From assembly GCA_031417835.1 (NCBI GenBank), contig JANOWJ010000125.1, positions 1 to 64,000 of the forward strand: a DNA stretch of 64,000 bases, written 5' to 3'. The DNA is from JADJLQ01 sp031417835. Lineage in GTDB: Bacteria; Bacteroidota; Bacteroidia; Chitinophagales; Saprospiraceae. Below the pieces are notes generated by a model. That model searched no databases and was not told where the DNA came from. It saw only the letters and a list, made by a program, of their open reading frames with translations. Both the position numbers and the translations under genes were made by a program. Below are positions 7,031 to 16,609 of the stretch, in pieces (position 1 is the first letter of the stretch; each line of letters begins with the position of its first letter).

Positions 7031-8203
7031 ATGAGTACTGATGTAAAATTTAGTCCAGAAGAACTAGCCCGCTATAGTCGCCATATCATCTTGCCTGACT
7101 TTAATATCGAAGGTCAAAAGAAACTTAAACAAGCTAAAGTTTTGGTCGTAGGCACTGGTGGACTTGGCGCCCCTTTATTGTTGTATCTGACTGCAGCCGG
7201 TGTAGGCACGATTGGATTAGTTGATTTTGATGTTGTGGATGATAGCAATCTGCAGCGTCAGGTATTATTCACTCGTGATGATATCGGCCAACCTAAGGTC
7301 CTAGCTGCTAAAAAAAGATTAGAGGCTTTAAATCCTTATGTTAAGATTGTAGCTCACCAGACAGCATTGACTAGTGATAATGCTTTAGATATTATCAACG
7401 ATTATGATGTCATAGCCGATGGCACAGATAATTTTCCTACCCGATATTTGGTCAATGATGCGTGTGTCCTCTTGGGTAAAGTCAATGTGTATGCATCGAT
7501 CTATAGATTTGAAGGTCAAGCCACTGTATTTAATTATACCGATAAGAATGGTGAGCTTGGACCCAATTATCGAGACTTGTTTCCATCCCCCCCACCACCG
7601 GGACTGGTGCCTAGCTGTGCTGAGGGCGGCGTGATCGGAGTATTGCCTGGCATCCTGGGTAGCCTGCAGGCTAATGAGGTGATTAAAGTGATCAGCGGAG
7701 TCGGCGAGACTTTGACCGGTAGATTGTTTCTATTCGATGCAGCCACATTTGAGACCCGCACACTAAAGATCAAGCGCCGCAAAGACAATCCGCTCAATGG
7801 CGAACATCCGACACAGACCGGATTGATCGATTATCAACAATTTTGTGGCATCGGGGGTGCCGAAGATCATGAAGAAAAACTACCGGTCAAATCGATTAAT
7901 GTAAAACAACTCGATTCTTTAATCAAACAAAAAGCAAATATCCAAATCGTAGATGTTCGCGAAGCTTATGAGTATGATATCGCCAATATCCATGGGGAAT
8001 TGATGCCCAAAAGTGAAGTCACGAATTATATTCAGAAAATCGCTAAAGACAAACAAGTAGTGGTGCATTGCCGCAGTGGAAAACGAAGCTCAGATGTAAT
8101 AGAATTACTCCAGGAAAAATATGGATTTGAAAATCTATATAACCTGGAAGGCGGGATCCTAGCCTGGGCGAAAGAAATCGATCAAACCATGCCAACTTAT
8201 TAA
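7031..8203 (+). CDS. moeZ: MoeZ-like E1 adenylyl/sulfurtransferase with rhodanese domain
   Basis: 390 aa. Residues 1-260 are a ThiF/MoeB E1-like domain with nucleotide loop VVGTGGLGAP near residue 40, DFDVVDDSNLQRQ and the thioester-type cysteine C196 in VPSCAEGG. Residues 285-390 are a rhodanese domain with active-site loop HCRSGKRSS (C347). The two CxxC zinc pairs of E. coli MoeB are absent, as in MoeZ proteins. It would adenylate the CysO C-terminus and pass sulfur from its persulfide to make the thiocarboxylate. It may also serve molybdopterin or thiamine carriers encoded elsewhere. Confidence 0.88.
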   Translation: MSTDVKFSPEELARYSRHIILPDFNIEGQKKLKQAKVLVVGTGGLGAPLLLYLTAAGVGTIGLVDFDVVDDSNLQRQVLFTRDDIGQPKVLAAKKRLEALNPYVKIVAHQTALTSDNALDIINDYDVIADGTDNFPTRYLVNDACVLLGKVNVYASIYRFEGQATVFNYTDKNGELGPNYRDLFPSPPPPGLVPSCAEGGVIGVLPGILGSLQANEVIKVISGVGETLTGRLFLFDAATFETRTLKIKRRKDNPLNGEHPTQTGLIDYQQFCGIGGAEDHEEKLPVKSINVKQLDSLIKQKANIQIVDVREAYEYDIANIHGELMPKSEVTNYIQKIAKDKQVVVHCRSGKRSSDVIELLQEKYGFENLYNLEGGILAWAKEIDQTMPTY

Positions 8204-8208
8204 CTATT

Positions 8209-8286
8209 TCGGATGTTTGATTTCGGATTTCGGAATGAAGGATTTCGGATTTCGGGAATGGTTTCCGAAATCCCAAATCCGAAATA
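8209..8286 (+). repeat. CCGAAAT repeat cluster, inverted arrangement
   Basis: Several copies of ATTTCGGATTTCGG run in one direction, then ATTTCCGAAAT-type copies in the other, so the transcript could fold into a long hairpin. The same 7-nt unit recurs at 31431-31556 and 33018-33126. Confidence 0.7.
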
Positions 8287-8294
8287 ACTTGCGA

Positions 8295-8327
8295 GATTCC
8301 GATAGCAATCGGAATCGAGATTTTTTT
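8295..8327 (+). terminator. Candidate terminator of the cysM-mec-cysO-moeZ operon
   Basis: GATTCCGAT and ATCGGAATC form a perfect 9-bp stem with a 4-nt loop (8295-8316), followed after four bases by seven T. Placed 92 nt after the moeZ stop, behind the repeat cluster. Confidence 0.6.
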
Positions 8328-8373
8328 AAACCTAAACAATTTCATTTTTTCATAAAACAAAAACCTTTAAATC

Positions 8374-9009
8374 ATGTCACTTAGATTAGGGGATGTAGTC
8401 CCAAACTTCAAAGCTCAAACATCTCAAGGAGATATTGACTTTTTCGAATGGCTCGGCGATAGTTGGGCAGTATTGTTTTCTCATCCTGCAGATTTCACTC
8501 CGGTGTGCACGACAGAGTTGGGTTATATGTCTAAGCTCAAGCCTGAATTTGACAAACGCAATGTCAAAATCCTTGCCTTGAGTGTAGACCCACTGTCTTC
8601 TCATACGACCTGGATAGGCGATATCGAAGAGACCCAAGTCACCAAAGTCAACTATCCGCTCATAGCAGATGAAAACAAAAGTGTAGCCGAGGCTTATGGG
8701 ATGATACATCCAGGAGCCAGTGAAAAACATACTGTGCGCAGTGTATTCGTCATCGGCCCCGATAAAAAATTAAAACTTTCCTTGACCTATCCTCCATCTA
8801 CCGGCAGGAATTTTGATGAGATCCTCCGGGTGATCGATTCACTTCAATTGACAGCCTATAATAGTGTGGCTACTCCGGTGAATTGGAAAAATGGCGAAGA
8901 TGTGATCATCCTGCCTTCAGTATCTGATGCTGATGCGGAGAAAAAATTTCCTAAAGGTTTTAGAAAAATTAAGCCGTATTTGAGATATACTCCACAACCA
9001 AATTTGTAA
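8374..9009 (+). CDS. 1-Cys peroxiredoxin (Prx6 family)
   Basis: 211 aa cytoplasmic thiol peroxidase. The peroxidatic cysteine is C45 in HPADFTPVCTTELG, and the conserved Arg of the active site is in HTVRSVF. The long C-terminal domain (residues 155-211, with YTPQPNL at the end) is the Prx6 dimer extension that distinguishes it from AhpC; no C-terminal resolving CP motif is present. It reduces H2O2 and organic peroxides. It is separated from the sulfur operon by a terminator, so it is probably transcribed alone, although a redox role next to thiol synthesis is natural. Confidence 0.92.
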   Translation: MSLRLGDVVPNFKAQTSQGDIDFFEWLGDSWAVLFSHPADFTPVCTTELGYMSKLKPEFDKRNVKILALSVDPLSSHTTWIGDIEETQVTKVNYPLIADENKSVAEAYGMIHPGASEKHTVRSVFVIGPDKKLKLSLTYPPSTGRNFDEILRVIDSLQLTAYNSVATPVNWKNGEDVIILPSVSDADAEKKFPKGFRKIKPYLRYTPQPNL

Positions 9010-9036
9010 AAAAAAAAGGATTAAAACGGGTATGAT

Positions 9037-9069
9037 AAGAGTGATTCAAGCTTTGAGTCACTCTTTTTT
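9037..9069 (+). terminator. Intrinsic terminator after the peroxiredoxin gene
   Basis: Stem of 13 bp with one G-U pair (9037-9049 with 9053-9065), a 3-nt loop and six T at 9064-9069. It starts 28 nt after the stop codon. Confidence 0.8.
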
Positions 9070-9305
9070 GTTTTAAGTAAATAACCTCTCAAAAAAAGAT
9101 GGACTGGGTGCCATTTTGACGATACTTATAGTTTACTAATTCAGCGGTCCTACATGCATCCAAGAGGCCATGCCATAGCGCCAGCATATAATTACTCGAG
9201 CCATAGTGACTTTGTGGCTTTTGGCACTAAGGATTTAACGAGATAAGCGTATTTATTAATCTGGAATACTGTAAATTCACCCCTTCAAAAATCAACTTAA
9301 ATTGT

Positions 9306-11087
9306 TTGGAACCGACAAATATCAAAGACCCAGAGTACTTTCATAAAGTAGTCGACTGTCAATATGCCTGCCCGGCACATACTCCGGTCCCTGAATATAT
9401 CAGACTTATAGCCGCCGAACGCTACAGTGATGCCTATATGGTCAATTGGGAATCCAATGTATTTCCCGGCGTTTTAGGCCGTACGTGCGATCGGCCTTGC
9501 GAGCCTGCATGCCGTAGAGGTAGAATAGAAAAAGAGCCGGTGGCGATCTGCCGATTAAAGCGGGTTGCCGCTGATTATAAAGGTGATGTCAAATCGCGCA
9601 TGCCTACAGCTCCAAGTACTACTAACGGCAAAAGAATTGCATTGGTAGGTGGTGGACCAGCTGCTCTTACTGTGGCCAGAGACCTTGCACCGCTGGGTTA
9701 TGTGATAGATTTATATGATGAGCAAGAGTTGGGTGGTGGATTTATGCGCTCTCAGATACCATCCTTCCGACTGCCCGAGTCAGTCCTTAATGAAGAGGTC
9801 AATTATATCCTCGACATCGGCAATATCAACACCCATTTCAAGACCTATGTCAGTAGCCTAAAGGACCTTTTGGCCAAAGGCTACGACTCCGTGTTCGTCG
9901 GTACAGGTGCTCCCAGAGGCAAAGATTTGGTTATAGAAGGTCGCAATGATATCACCTCGAATATCCACATCGGTATAGACTGGCTCGCCAGTGTAGCTTT
10001 TAATCATATAGAAAAAATTGGCCAAAAAGTAATCGTTTTAGGGGGTGGTAATACCGCCATGGATTGTTGCAGGACCTCGCGCAGGCTGGGCGGTACTGAT
10101 GTCAAAGTGGTTGTCCGAAGCCCTTTTGGAGAAATGAAAGCATCTCCGTGGGAAATAGAGGATGCTCAACATGAAGATATTCCTTTCTATAATTGTCACA
10201 ATCCCAAAGCATACATCCATGAAAATGGTAAGCTCAAAGGCATGCTTTTTGAAATAGTTGAAGCCAGAAAAGTCGATGGCAAACGCCAATTAATACCCAC
10301 AGGTGAAGAGGTGTTTTTTGAAGCCGATGATGTCATAGTAGCTATTGGCCAGGAAAATGCCTTTCCATGGATAGAAAAAGATTTAGGCCTTAACTTTGAT
10401 CAATGGGGCATGCCCATAGTAGATAAAGTATCCTTTGCATCTACCCATCCTAAAGTGTTTTTTGGAGGGGATAGCGCTTTCGGACCTAAAAATGTCATCA
10501 CCGCCGTAGCTCATGGACATCAAGCCGCTATATCGATCGACCTTGCCTTGAATGGTAAAGATCTGAATGACAGGCCTGATCCGATGACCAATCTTGCCAC
10601 TACAAAAATGGGGATACATGAGTGGGCTTATGACAGCAGCGTGACCAATGACCTGAGATTCAAGGTACCTCATGCCAACAAAGCGGAGACATTAGCTAAT
10701 CGTAAAAAAGAAGTCGAGCTCGGTTACGATGATGCCTTGGCGTTTAAAGAGGCACAGCGCTGCCTCAATTGTGATGTGCAGACCGTATTTACTACAGATC
10801 GTTGTATAGAGTGTGATGCTTGTGCCGATATCTGTCCTACTGGTTGCATTACTTTTACAGAAAATGGCACAGAAGAAGACCTTCGGGGTAGATTAACTGA
10901 ACCTGCTCATTTACTCTCCCAGGATCTATATGTCTCGACCACCTTACCGACCAAACGAGTGATGGTAAAAGATGAAAATGTTTGTTTGCATTGTGGGCTC
11001 TGTGCCGAGCGATGCCCTACTGCTGCCTGGGATATGCAGCGATATTTATATAATACTGCTAAAGCCGGAAGTGCATGCCACGCGTAG
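9306..11087 (+). CDS. GltD-like NAD(P)H:flavin oxidoreductase fused to a two-cluster ferredoxin
   Basis: 593 aa, TTG start. Order: N-terminal GltD-type Fe-S domain with cysteines in DCQYACPAHTP and GRTCDRPCEPACRRG (residues 12-75); FAD-binding GGGPAALT near 118; NAD(P)-binding VLGGGNTAMD near 246; then two 4Fe-4S motifs, CIECDACADICPTGC near 500 and CLHCGLCAERCP near 555. It should move electrons between NAD(P)H and the iron-sulfur clusters of the oxoacid oxidoreductase encoded by the next two genes, which it overlaps by 13 nt. Direction of electron flow is not visible from sequence. No upstream in-frame ATG exists and the Fe-S domain begins immediately, so the TTG is the best start. Confidence 0.87.
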   Translation: MEPTNIKDPEYFHKVVDCQYACPAHTPVPEYIRLIAAERYSDAYMVNWESNVFPGVLGRTCDRPCEPACRRGRIEKEPVAICRLKRVAADYKGDVKSRMPTAPSTTNGKRIALVGGGPAALTVARDLAPLGYVIDLYDEQELGGGFMRSQIPSFRLPESVLNEEVNYILDIGNINTHFKTYVSSLKDLLAKGYDSVFVGTGAPRGKDLVIEGRNDITSNIHIGIDWLASVAFNHIEKIGQKVIVLGGGNTAMDCCRTSRRLGGTDVKVVVRSPFGEMKASPWEIEDAQHEDIPFYNCHNPKAYIHENGKLKGMLFEIVEARKVDGKRQLIPTGEEVFFEADDVIVAIGQENAFPWIEKDLGLNFDQWGMPIVDKVSFASTHPKVFFGGDSAFGPKNVITAVAHGHQAAISIDLALNGKDLNDRPDPMTNLATTKMGIHEWAYDSSVTNDLRFKVPHANKAETLANRKKEVELGYDDALAFKEAQRCLNCDVQTVFTTDRCIECDACADICPTGCITFTENGTEEDLRGRLTEPAHLLSQDLYVSTTLPTKRVMVKDENVCLHCGLCAERCPTAAWDMQRYLYNTAKAGSACHA

Positions 11088-12940
11088 AAAAAGTAAATGA
11101 TTGTGTTATTCGATTAGCCAATGTCAATGGTACAGGCTCAGCCAGTGCCAACAATATGTTTGCAAAGGCCATTTTCAGAATGGGAATACCCGTCTCTCCT
11201 AAAAATATTTTTCCATCCAATATCCAGGGACTACCTACATGGTATGAGATCAGAGTGAATGAAAACGGCTATATGGGACGACGCGAAGGCATAGATATTA
11301 TGGTGAGTGTCAATGCACAGAGCTTAGCAAAAGACATTAGCAATGTTTTGCCCGGAGGATATTTTATGTATGACAATACCAAACCATTGGCCAAAGAATT
11401 GTTGCGAACAGATATCACTAATATCGGTATCCCAATGACCGAGATCTGTGCTCAAAACTATGCTGATCCAAGGCAAAGGATGTTATTCAAAAACATGGTC
11501 TATGTAGGGGCTGTAGCTACTTTAGTGGATATGGAGATGGCCGTATTGGAGCAGATGGTCTCCGATCAATTTAAAGGCAAAGAAAAATTGATAGCACCCA
11601 ATGTCAAGGCCTTGCATCTCGGAGCCCAATACCTCAAAGATCATTTTGAATTACCCTCAAAATACAAGCTAGAGCGTCGAGACCTGAATAAAGATAATAT
11701 TATGATCGATGGCAATAGTGCTTGCGGTCTGGGTGCGGTATTTGGAGGCGCTACGGTAGGAGCCTGGTATCCGATCACACCTTCTACTTCACTGATGTCC
11801 GCATTCGACGATTATGCAGCACAATATCGTGTCGATGCCGATGGCAAAAAAAAGTATGCCTTTATACAAGCTGAAGATGAATTAGCAGCTATCGGTATGG
11901 CTATCGGAGCAAATTGGAATGGGGCTCGTGCTTTTACAGCCACCAGCGGTCCGGGTATTTCCTTGATGAATGAATTTTTGGGACTTGCTTATTTTGCTGA
12001 GATCCCATTAGTATTGATAGATGTCCAACGTGGCGGTCCATCTACTGGTATGCCGACCCGGACTCAGCAATCCGACCTGCTTATCTGTGCCTACGCATCA
12101 CATGGTGATACTAAACATCCTATGATTTTCCCCAGCTCTCCCAAGGAGTGTTTTGAAATGACCGCTGAGTCGTTTGACTTGGCAGAACAGTTGCAAACTC
12201 CAATCATCATTATGACGGATCTGGATCTGGGCATGAATGAACACAGCACTCCCCCACTGACATGGGATGATCAGCGTCAATACAAACGCGGCAAAGTACT
12301 GACTGCCGAACAACTGGAGGACATGAAAGAATTTGGTCGCTATCTAGATCCCGATGGTGATGCACTTACCTATCGGACTATTCCAGGTACCCATCCTACC
12401 AAAGGCAGTTTTTTTACGCGAGGTAGTTCAAGAGATGAGATGGCTAAATATACAGAGGAGTCAGCTCCATACGTGCGCAATATGGACCGACTCTTGAGAA
12501 AATGGTCTACTATAAAATCATACCTTCCTAAACCGGAATTTCCGGAGCCATTGGCTTTACATCAAAGCGACTATGGCTTGATCTACTTCGGCACTTCGGA
12601 GTATTCGGCCATGGAAGCGGCTGATCTGCTCAAGGAGGAAGGCATCAAAATGGATTTGGCTCGGATCCGCGCATTCCCATTTCATCCTTTACTCAATGAA
12701 TTTATTCAGGACCATTCCAAAATATTTGTAGTCGAACAAAATCGAGACGGACAAATGAGATCTTTATTAATCAACGAATTGAATATCGATCCATCTAAAC
12801 TCATTCCTGTACTCAACTATGACGGTCTGCCGATTACAGCAGCATTTATCTATGATAAAATTGCGGGCAGTATAGGCTATTCTTCACGCCTTTCAGGCTC
12901 TTCAAATCTTCATCATGACTTACATCAAACCAGCGTTTAG
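11075..12940 (+). CDS. korA: 2-oxoacid:acceptor oxidoreductase, fused gamma-alpha subunit (KorA type)
   Basis: 621 aa. Residues 1-190 are the gamma (oxidoreductase linker) domain, with NGTGSASANNMFAKA at the start. Residues 200-600 are the alpha (pyrimidine-binding) domain with WYPITPSTSLM, AEDELAAIGM, TATSGPGISLM and DVQRGGPSTGMPTR. With KorB it would oxidatively decarboxylate a 2-oxoacid, most likely 2-oxoglutarate, to the acyl-CoA. It overlaps both neighbours (13 and 26 nt), so the three form one translationally coupled module. Substrate is inferred from family, not proven. Confidence 0.88.
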   Translation: MPRVEKVNDCVIRLANVNGTGSASANNMFAKAIFRMGIPVSPKNIFPSNIQGLPTWYEIRVNENGYMGRREGIDIMVSVNAQSLAKDISNVLPGGYFMYDNTKPLAKELLRTDITNIGIPMTEICAQNYADPRQRMLFKNMVYVGAVATLVDMEMAVLEQMVSDQFKGKEKLIAPNVKALHLGAQYLKDHFELPSKYKLERRDLNKDNIMIDGNSACGLGAVFGGATVGAWYPITPSTSLMSAFDDYAAQYRVDADGKKKYAFIQAEDELAAIGMAIGANWNGARAFTATSGPGISLMNEFLGLAYFAEIPLVLIDVQRGGPSTGMPTRTQQSDLLICAYASHGDTKHPMIFPSSPKECFEMTAESFDLAEQLQTPIIIMTDLDLGMNEHSTPPLTWDDQRQYKRGKVLTAEQLEDMKEFGRYLDPDGDALTYRTIPGTHPTKGSFFTRGSSRDEMAKYTEESAPYVRNMDRLLRKWSTIKSYLPKPEFPEPLALHQSDYGLIYFGTSEYSAMEAADLLKEEGIKMDLARIRAFPFHPLLNEFIQDHSKIFVVEQNRDGQMRSLLINELNIDPSKLIPVLNYDGLPITAAFIYDKIAGSIGYSSRLSGSSNLHHDLHQTSV

Positions 12941-13967
12941 GCACCCTGATGCGGCTAAAAATAAATTAGGCTTTACCAAGAAAGATTACGAAGGAGCCTT
13001 ATCTACTTTATGTGCCGGTTGTGGCCATGATTCCATCAGTGCAGCTATAGTACAGGGTATCTTTGAGTTGTCCATACCCCCGCATCGAATTGCTAAAATG
13101 TCCGGCATAGGGTGTAGCTCTAAGACCCCAACCTACTTTTTAGGCAATTCGCATGGATTTAATTCAGTCCACGGTCGGATGCCATCCGTCGCGACTGGAG
13201 CTTATCTTGCAAATAGAGATTTAATTTATCTTGGCGTATCTGGTGATGGCGACTCAGCATCTATCGGTATGGGCCAATTCGTGCATGCAGTGCGCCGCAA
13301 TCTCAATATGGTCTATATCATCATGAATAATGGATGTTATGGTTTGACTAAAGGGCAGGACTCAGCTACCACAGATTATGGCAGTATCAATAAATCTGGT
13401 AATACAAATTTGTTTGAAACGATCGATATGGCGGGTCTTGCATTAGAGTTAGGAGCTAGTTTCGTTGCTCGCAGTTTTTCTGGTGACAAAGAGCAATTGA
13501 TACCTTTGATCAAAGCCGCAGTATCATACCCGGGTTTCGCATTCATAGATGTCATCTCTCCCTGTGTGACTTTTAATAATAATAAAGGATCGACTAAATC
13601 TTACGATTATGTTCGTGAGCATATGGATGCGATCGCCGATCTAGACTTTGTGCCTCCGGCTGAGGAGATCAAGGCTACCATAGCCAGTGGGGCTACAGAA
13701 AGGATCACTTTACATGACGGTACGTACCTGCAGATCAATAAACTGGACTTGGATTGGGATCCTACGGACCGATTATCATCTATGACCAAAATGCATAAGT
13801 CTCGCATAGCCAATGAGATCCTCACAGGACTATTGTATTATGAGACCGGCCGGCAGACCTTACATGATATCATGGGTACTAGTGAAAAACCTTTGAACGC
13901 CTTGGGCTATGAAGACTTATGTCCGGGTAGTGGTGTGCTGGAAGAATTGAATGCCAGTATGCGCTAG
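12915..13967 (+). CDS. korB: 2-oxoacid:acceptor oxidoreductase, beta (TPP-binding) subunit (KorB type)
   Basis: 350 aa. Thiamine-diphosphate-binding subunit: CAGCGHDS near residue 34 (partial cluster ligands), GDGDSASIGMGQFVHA near 112 for TPP-Mg, and NNGCYGLTKGQDS near 140. It lacks its own ferredoxin domain, consistent with the clusters being supplied by the flavoprotein two genes upstream. ATG overlaps the end of korA by 26 nt. Length is normal for KorB. Confidence 0.9.
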   Translation: MTYIKPAFRHPDAAKNKLGFTKKDYEGALSTLCAGCGHDSISAAIVQGIFELSIPPHRIAKMSGIGCSSKTPTYFLGNSHGFNSVHGRMPSVATGAYLANRDLIYLGVSGDGDSASIGMGQFVHAVRRNLNMVYIIMNNGCYGLTKGQDSATTDYGSINKSGNTNLFETIDMAGLALELGASFVARSFSGDKEQLIPLIKAAVSYPGFAFIDVISPCVTFNNNKGSTKSYDYVREHMDAIADLDFVPPAEEIKATIASGATERITLHDGTYLQINKLDLDWDPTDRLSSMTKMHKSRIANEILTGLLYYETGRQTLHDIMGTSEKPLNALGYEDLCPGSGVLEELNASMR

Positions 13968-14213
13968 AATTAATCTATTGGGTGTTTTTATAAAAAGCTT
14001 ATATCGTTCTTGGGATTAGTGTAGCCTATTGCAAGAAACTATGTAAGTAGGGATTTTTCGCATTCATGTAAGTAAATGCCCTTGGCTATTTGAGAAAGTA
14101 TAGTCAAGTTTCGGGTATGATCCTATGTTTTCCTTTGCCGATTTGATCCAAACATCATTTGTTCGCCAACTATTCAACAAGGTCTTCCATGCAATTATGA
14201 GTAATTTTATCTT

Positions 14214-16418
14214 ATGATGCGGCAGTCTTATTTTCAATGGTGGGCAATGCTTATTTTCCCATGCATTTTTCTTTCCTGCAATTTTGATACAGAAGATGCA
14301 TCATATGCCAACCTTATATACATCGACTCCACGGATACCCGCGAAAAAATATTATTCAAAGCAGCGCATGTCGTCCCTACGGATCGACAACTACAATGGC
14401 AAAAAAAAGAACTCACGGCCTTCCTCCATTTTGGCATCAATACGTTCACTGATAAAGAATGGGGAGATGGGCAAGAAGATCCCAAACTATTTAACCCCAC
14501 CAATTTCGATGTCAATCAGTGGGTGACCGTCCTCAAAGAAGCTGGATTTAAGCAGGTGATCCTCACTGCTAAACATCATGATGGATTTTGTCTTTGGCCC
14601 AGCCAATTTACGGATCATAGTGTGAAGAGCAGCATATGGAAAAATGGTCAAGGGGATGTGGTCAAAGAGCTGGCTGATGCCTGTGTAAAACAAAATATGG
14701 ACCTTGGTTTGTATCTCTCCCCATGGGATAGGCACGATTTGAGATACGGTACATCAGCTTATAATGACTATTTTAAATATCAGCTGAGAGAATTACTCAC
14801 CAATTATGGTCCGATCAGTGAAGTATGGTTTGATGGTGCCGTAGCTGAAGGTCCTAATGGTAAAAAACAAATTTATGACTGGCCTGGTTATTATGAATTG
14901 ATCAGAGACTTACAGCCCGATGCTACCATAGCCGTCATGGGTCCTGATGTCAGATGGGTAGGTACTGAGTCGGGTTATGGACGCGAGACAGAGTGGAGCG
15001 TGATTCCGATCTATGACACCAGTGGTTGTTATGAAGCCAATGTCATGGATAATATCATCCGACCTGATATCAAAGAGACAGAAGAAGATCTGGCAGGGCT
15101 CAATCAATTGCGAGGAGCGAAAGCCTTAAAATGGTATCCCTCTGAAGTAGATGTTTCGATCAGACCGGGTTGGTTTTACCATGAAGCAGAGGATAGATAT
15201 GTCAAATCGCCAGAAAAATTATTGGATATCTATTTTAATTCTATAGGTAAAAACAGTACTTTATTATTGAACGTACCACCTAATAAGGAAGGGCTGATCG
15301 CCGAAAAAGATGCTACCACCTTAAAAGTATTCAATTATAGCCTCATCCAAATCTTTAGTCAAAACTTGATTCAGAAATCCAATATTGTACAACAAGAATT
15401 CAGTCTCAATCATGGGCCTAAAAAAGTACTCGATAATAAATCCTCCACCTACTGGACACCACGTACGTATAATACTACGCCATATCTCAGCTATGAGTGG
15501 GATGAACCGATATGGTTTAATGTATTACTATTGAGTGAATACATTGCTAAAGGCCAGCGCGTGAGTAAGTATCAGTTGGAAGTATATGAGCAGGAGGAGT
15601 GGGTCACAAAAATTACCGGTACGACTATAGGTTACAAACAATTGCTACGATTTCCATACATCTATACAAAAAAAGCAAGGTTGATTTTTTCGGAGTCTCG
15701 GCTATCACCGTTGATCAGTGAAGTAGGCTTTTATCAGGATCTGCCTCATGTGCAAATCGATCCTCCTGGAAAATCATTCTCAGATAGCATTCAAATCAAA
15801 TTATCTACTAATAATCCAGTCGCAAAAATATATTACTCCCAAAATTATACGCTTCCTTCTGCATCAGGCCATTTATATGTCGAGCCTCTGATATTGACTA
15901 ACAGTAGCCCACTGCTAGCTTTAGCCATCAATCCGGATGATCAATCAGGATTTGTTCGGGACGAGCTCTATTCCAAATCCAAATTTAATGTTTCGTTGCT
16001 GACCACTCCTAGTCCCGAATACCTTAATGATGGGGGCATAATACTCAGTGACGGAAATAAAGGCGACATTGATTTTAAATCCAAAAAATGGTTGGGCTAT
16101 TTTCAAGAACACCTCGAAGTGATTTTTGACCTTAAAACACCGACACCGATACGCTTGATCCATATCCATAGTTTGTATCTGCCGGGTTCAAACATTTTTC
16201 CGCCTCGATCGATCACTGTTTATGGGTCAGATGATAAGGTTAAGTACAATGTATTGACCCAGTTTTCTCCTGGGCCATCCGCTACCGGCATGGTCCATAT
16301 GACGCTTCCCAATGTCAATGGATCCAATCGATATCTTAAATTTTTAATTGAAAATCAATCTGCCAAAGATGCCCCAAATGGCAAATGGCTATTTGTCAGC
16401 GAAATCGAAATCCTTTAA
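14214..16418 (+). CDS. GH29 alpha-L-fucosidase-like lipoprotein
   Basis: 734 aa. SPII signal with lipobox FLSC (C22). GH29 barrel: HFGINTFTD near residue 72, ILTAKHHDGFCLW near 117 and the nucleophile Asp207 in SEVWFDGA. The barrel ends near 360; residues 390-510 form an F5/8-type (discoidin-like) carbohydrate-binding domain, then a chitobiase-like C-terminal strand region (about 520-590) and a second discoidin-like region to the end. It would release L-fucose or a related sugar from glycans at the cell surface or periplasm. ATGATG at 14214 gives two adjacent start choices. Not closely linked to the xyl operon, which has its own promoter. Confidence 0.87.
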   Translation: MMRQSYFQWWAMLIFPCIFLSCNFDTEDASYANLIYIDSTDTREKILFKAAHVVPTDRQLQWQKKELTAFLHFGINTFTDKEWGDGQEDPKLFNPTNFDVNQWVTVLKEAGFKQVILTAKHHDGFCLWPSQFTDHSVKSSIWKNGQGDVVKELADACVKQNMDLGLYLSPWDRHDLRYGTSAYNDYFKYQLRELLTNYGPISEVWFDGAVAEGPNGKKQIYDWPGYYELIRDLQPDATIAVMGPDVRWVGTESGYGRETEWSVIPIYDTSGCYEANVMDNIIRPDIKETEEDLAGLNQLRGAKALKWYPSEVDVSIRPGWFYHEAEDRYVKSPEKLLDIYFNSIGKNSTLLLNVPPNKEGLIAEKDATTLKVFNYSLIQIFSQNLIQKSNIVQQEFSLNHGPKKVLDNKSSTYWTPRTYNTTPYLSYEWDEPIWFNVLLLSEYIAKGQRVSKYQLEVYEQEEWVTKITGTTIGYKQLLRFPYIYTKKARLIFSESRLSPLISEVGFYQDLPHVQIDPPGKSFSDSIQIKLSTNNPVAKIYYSQNYTLPSASGHLYVEPLILTNSSPLLALAINPDDQSGFVRDELYSKSKFNVSLLTTPSPEYLNDGGIILSDGNKGDIDFKSKKWLGYFQEHLEVIFDLKTPTPIRLIHIHSLYLPGSNIFPPRSITVYGSDDKVKYNVLTQFSPGPSATGMVHMTLPNVNGSNRYLKFLIENQSAKDAPNGKWLFVSEIEIL

Positions 16419-16565
16419 TTAGAGTACTGTGCTTCTACCATGAATCCATACACCACTGACCAATATTTAATCCTTCTTGACTCATACCTCTTTATTCATC
16501 CCGAATAATTCATAATTCACAACTCATCATTCCTCCCTCATCACTCATCACTGAAATAAGGGTAC

Positions 16566-16592
16566 TTGGATGGCATTATAGTAGTATTTTTG
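16566..16592 (+). promoter_or_regulatory. Candidate promoter of the xylB operon
   Basis: TATTTTTG at 16585-16592 fits the -7 consensus; TTG at 16566-16568 is the nearest -33 element with a 16-nt spacer, shorter than usual. It lies 17 nt before the xylB ATG. Confidence 0.5.
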
Positions 16593-16609
16593 AGCCCAGA
16601 TTTTTAACC

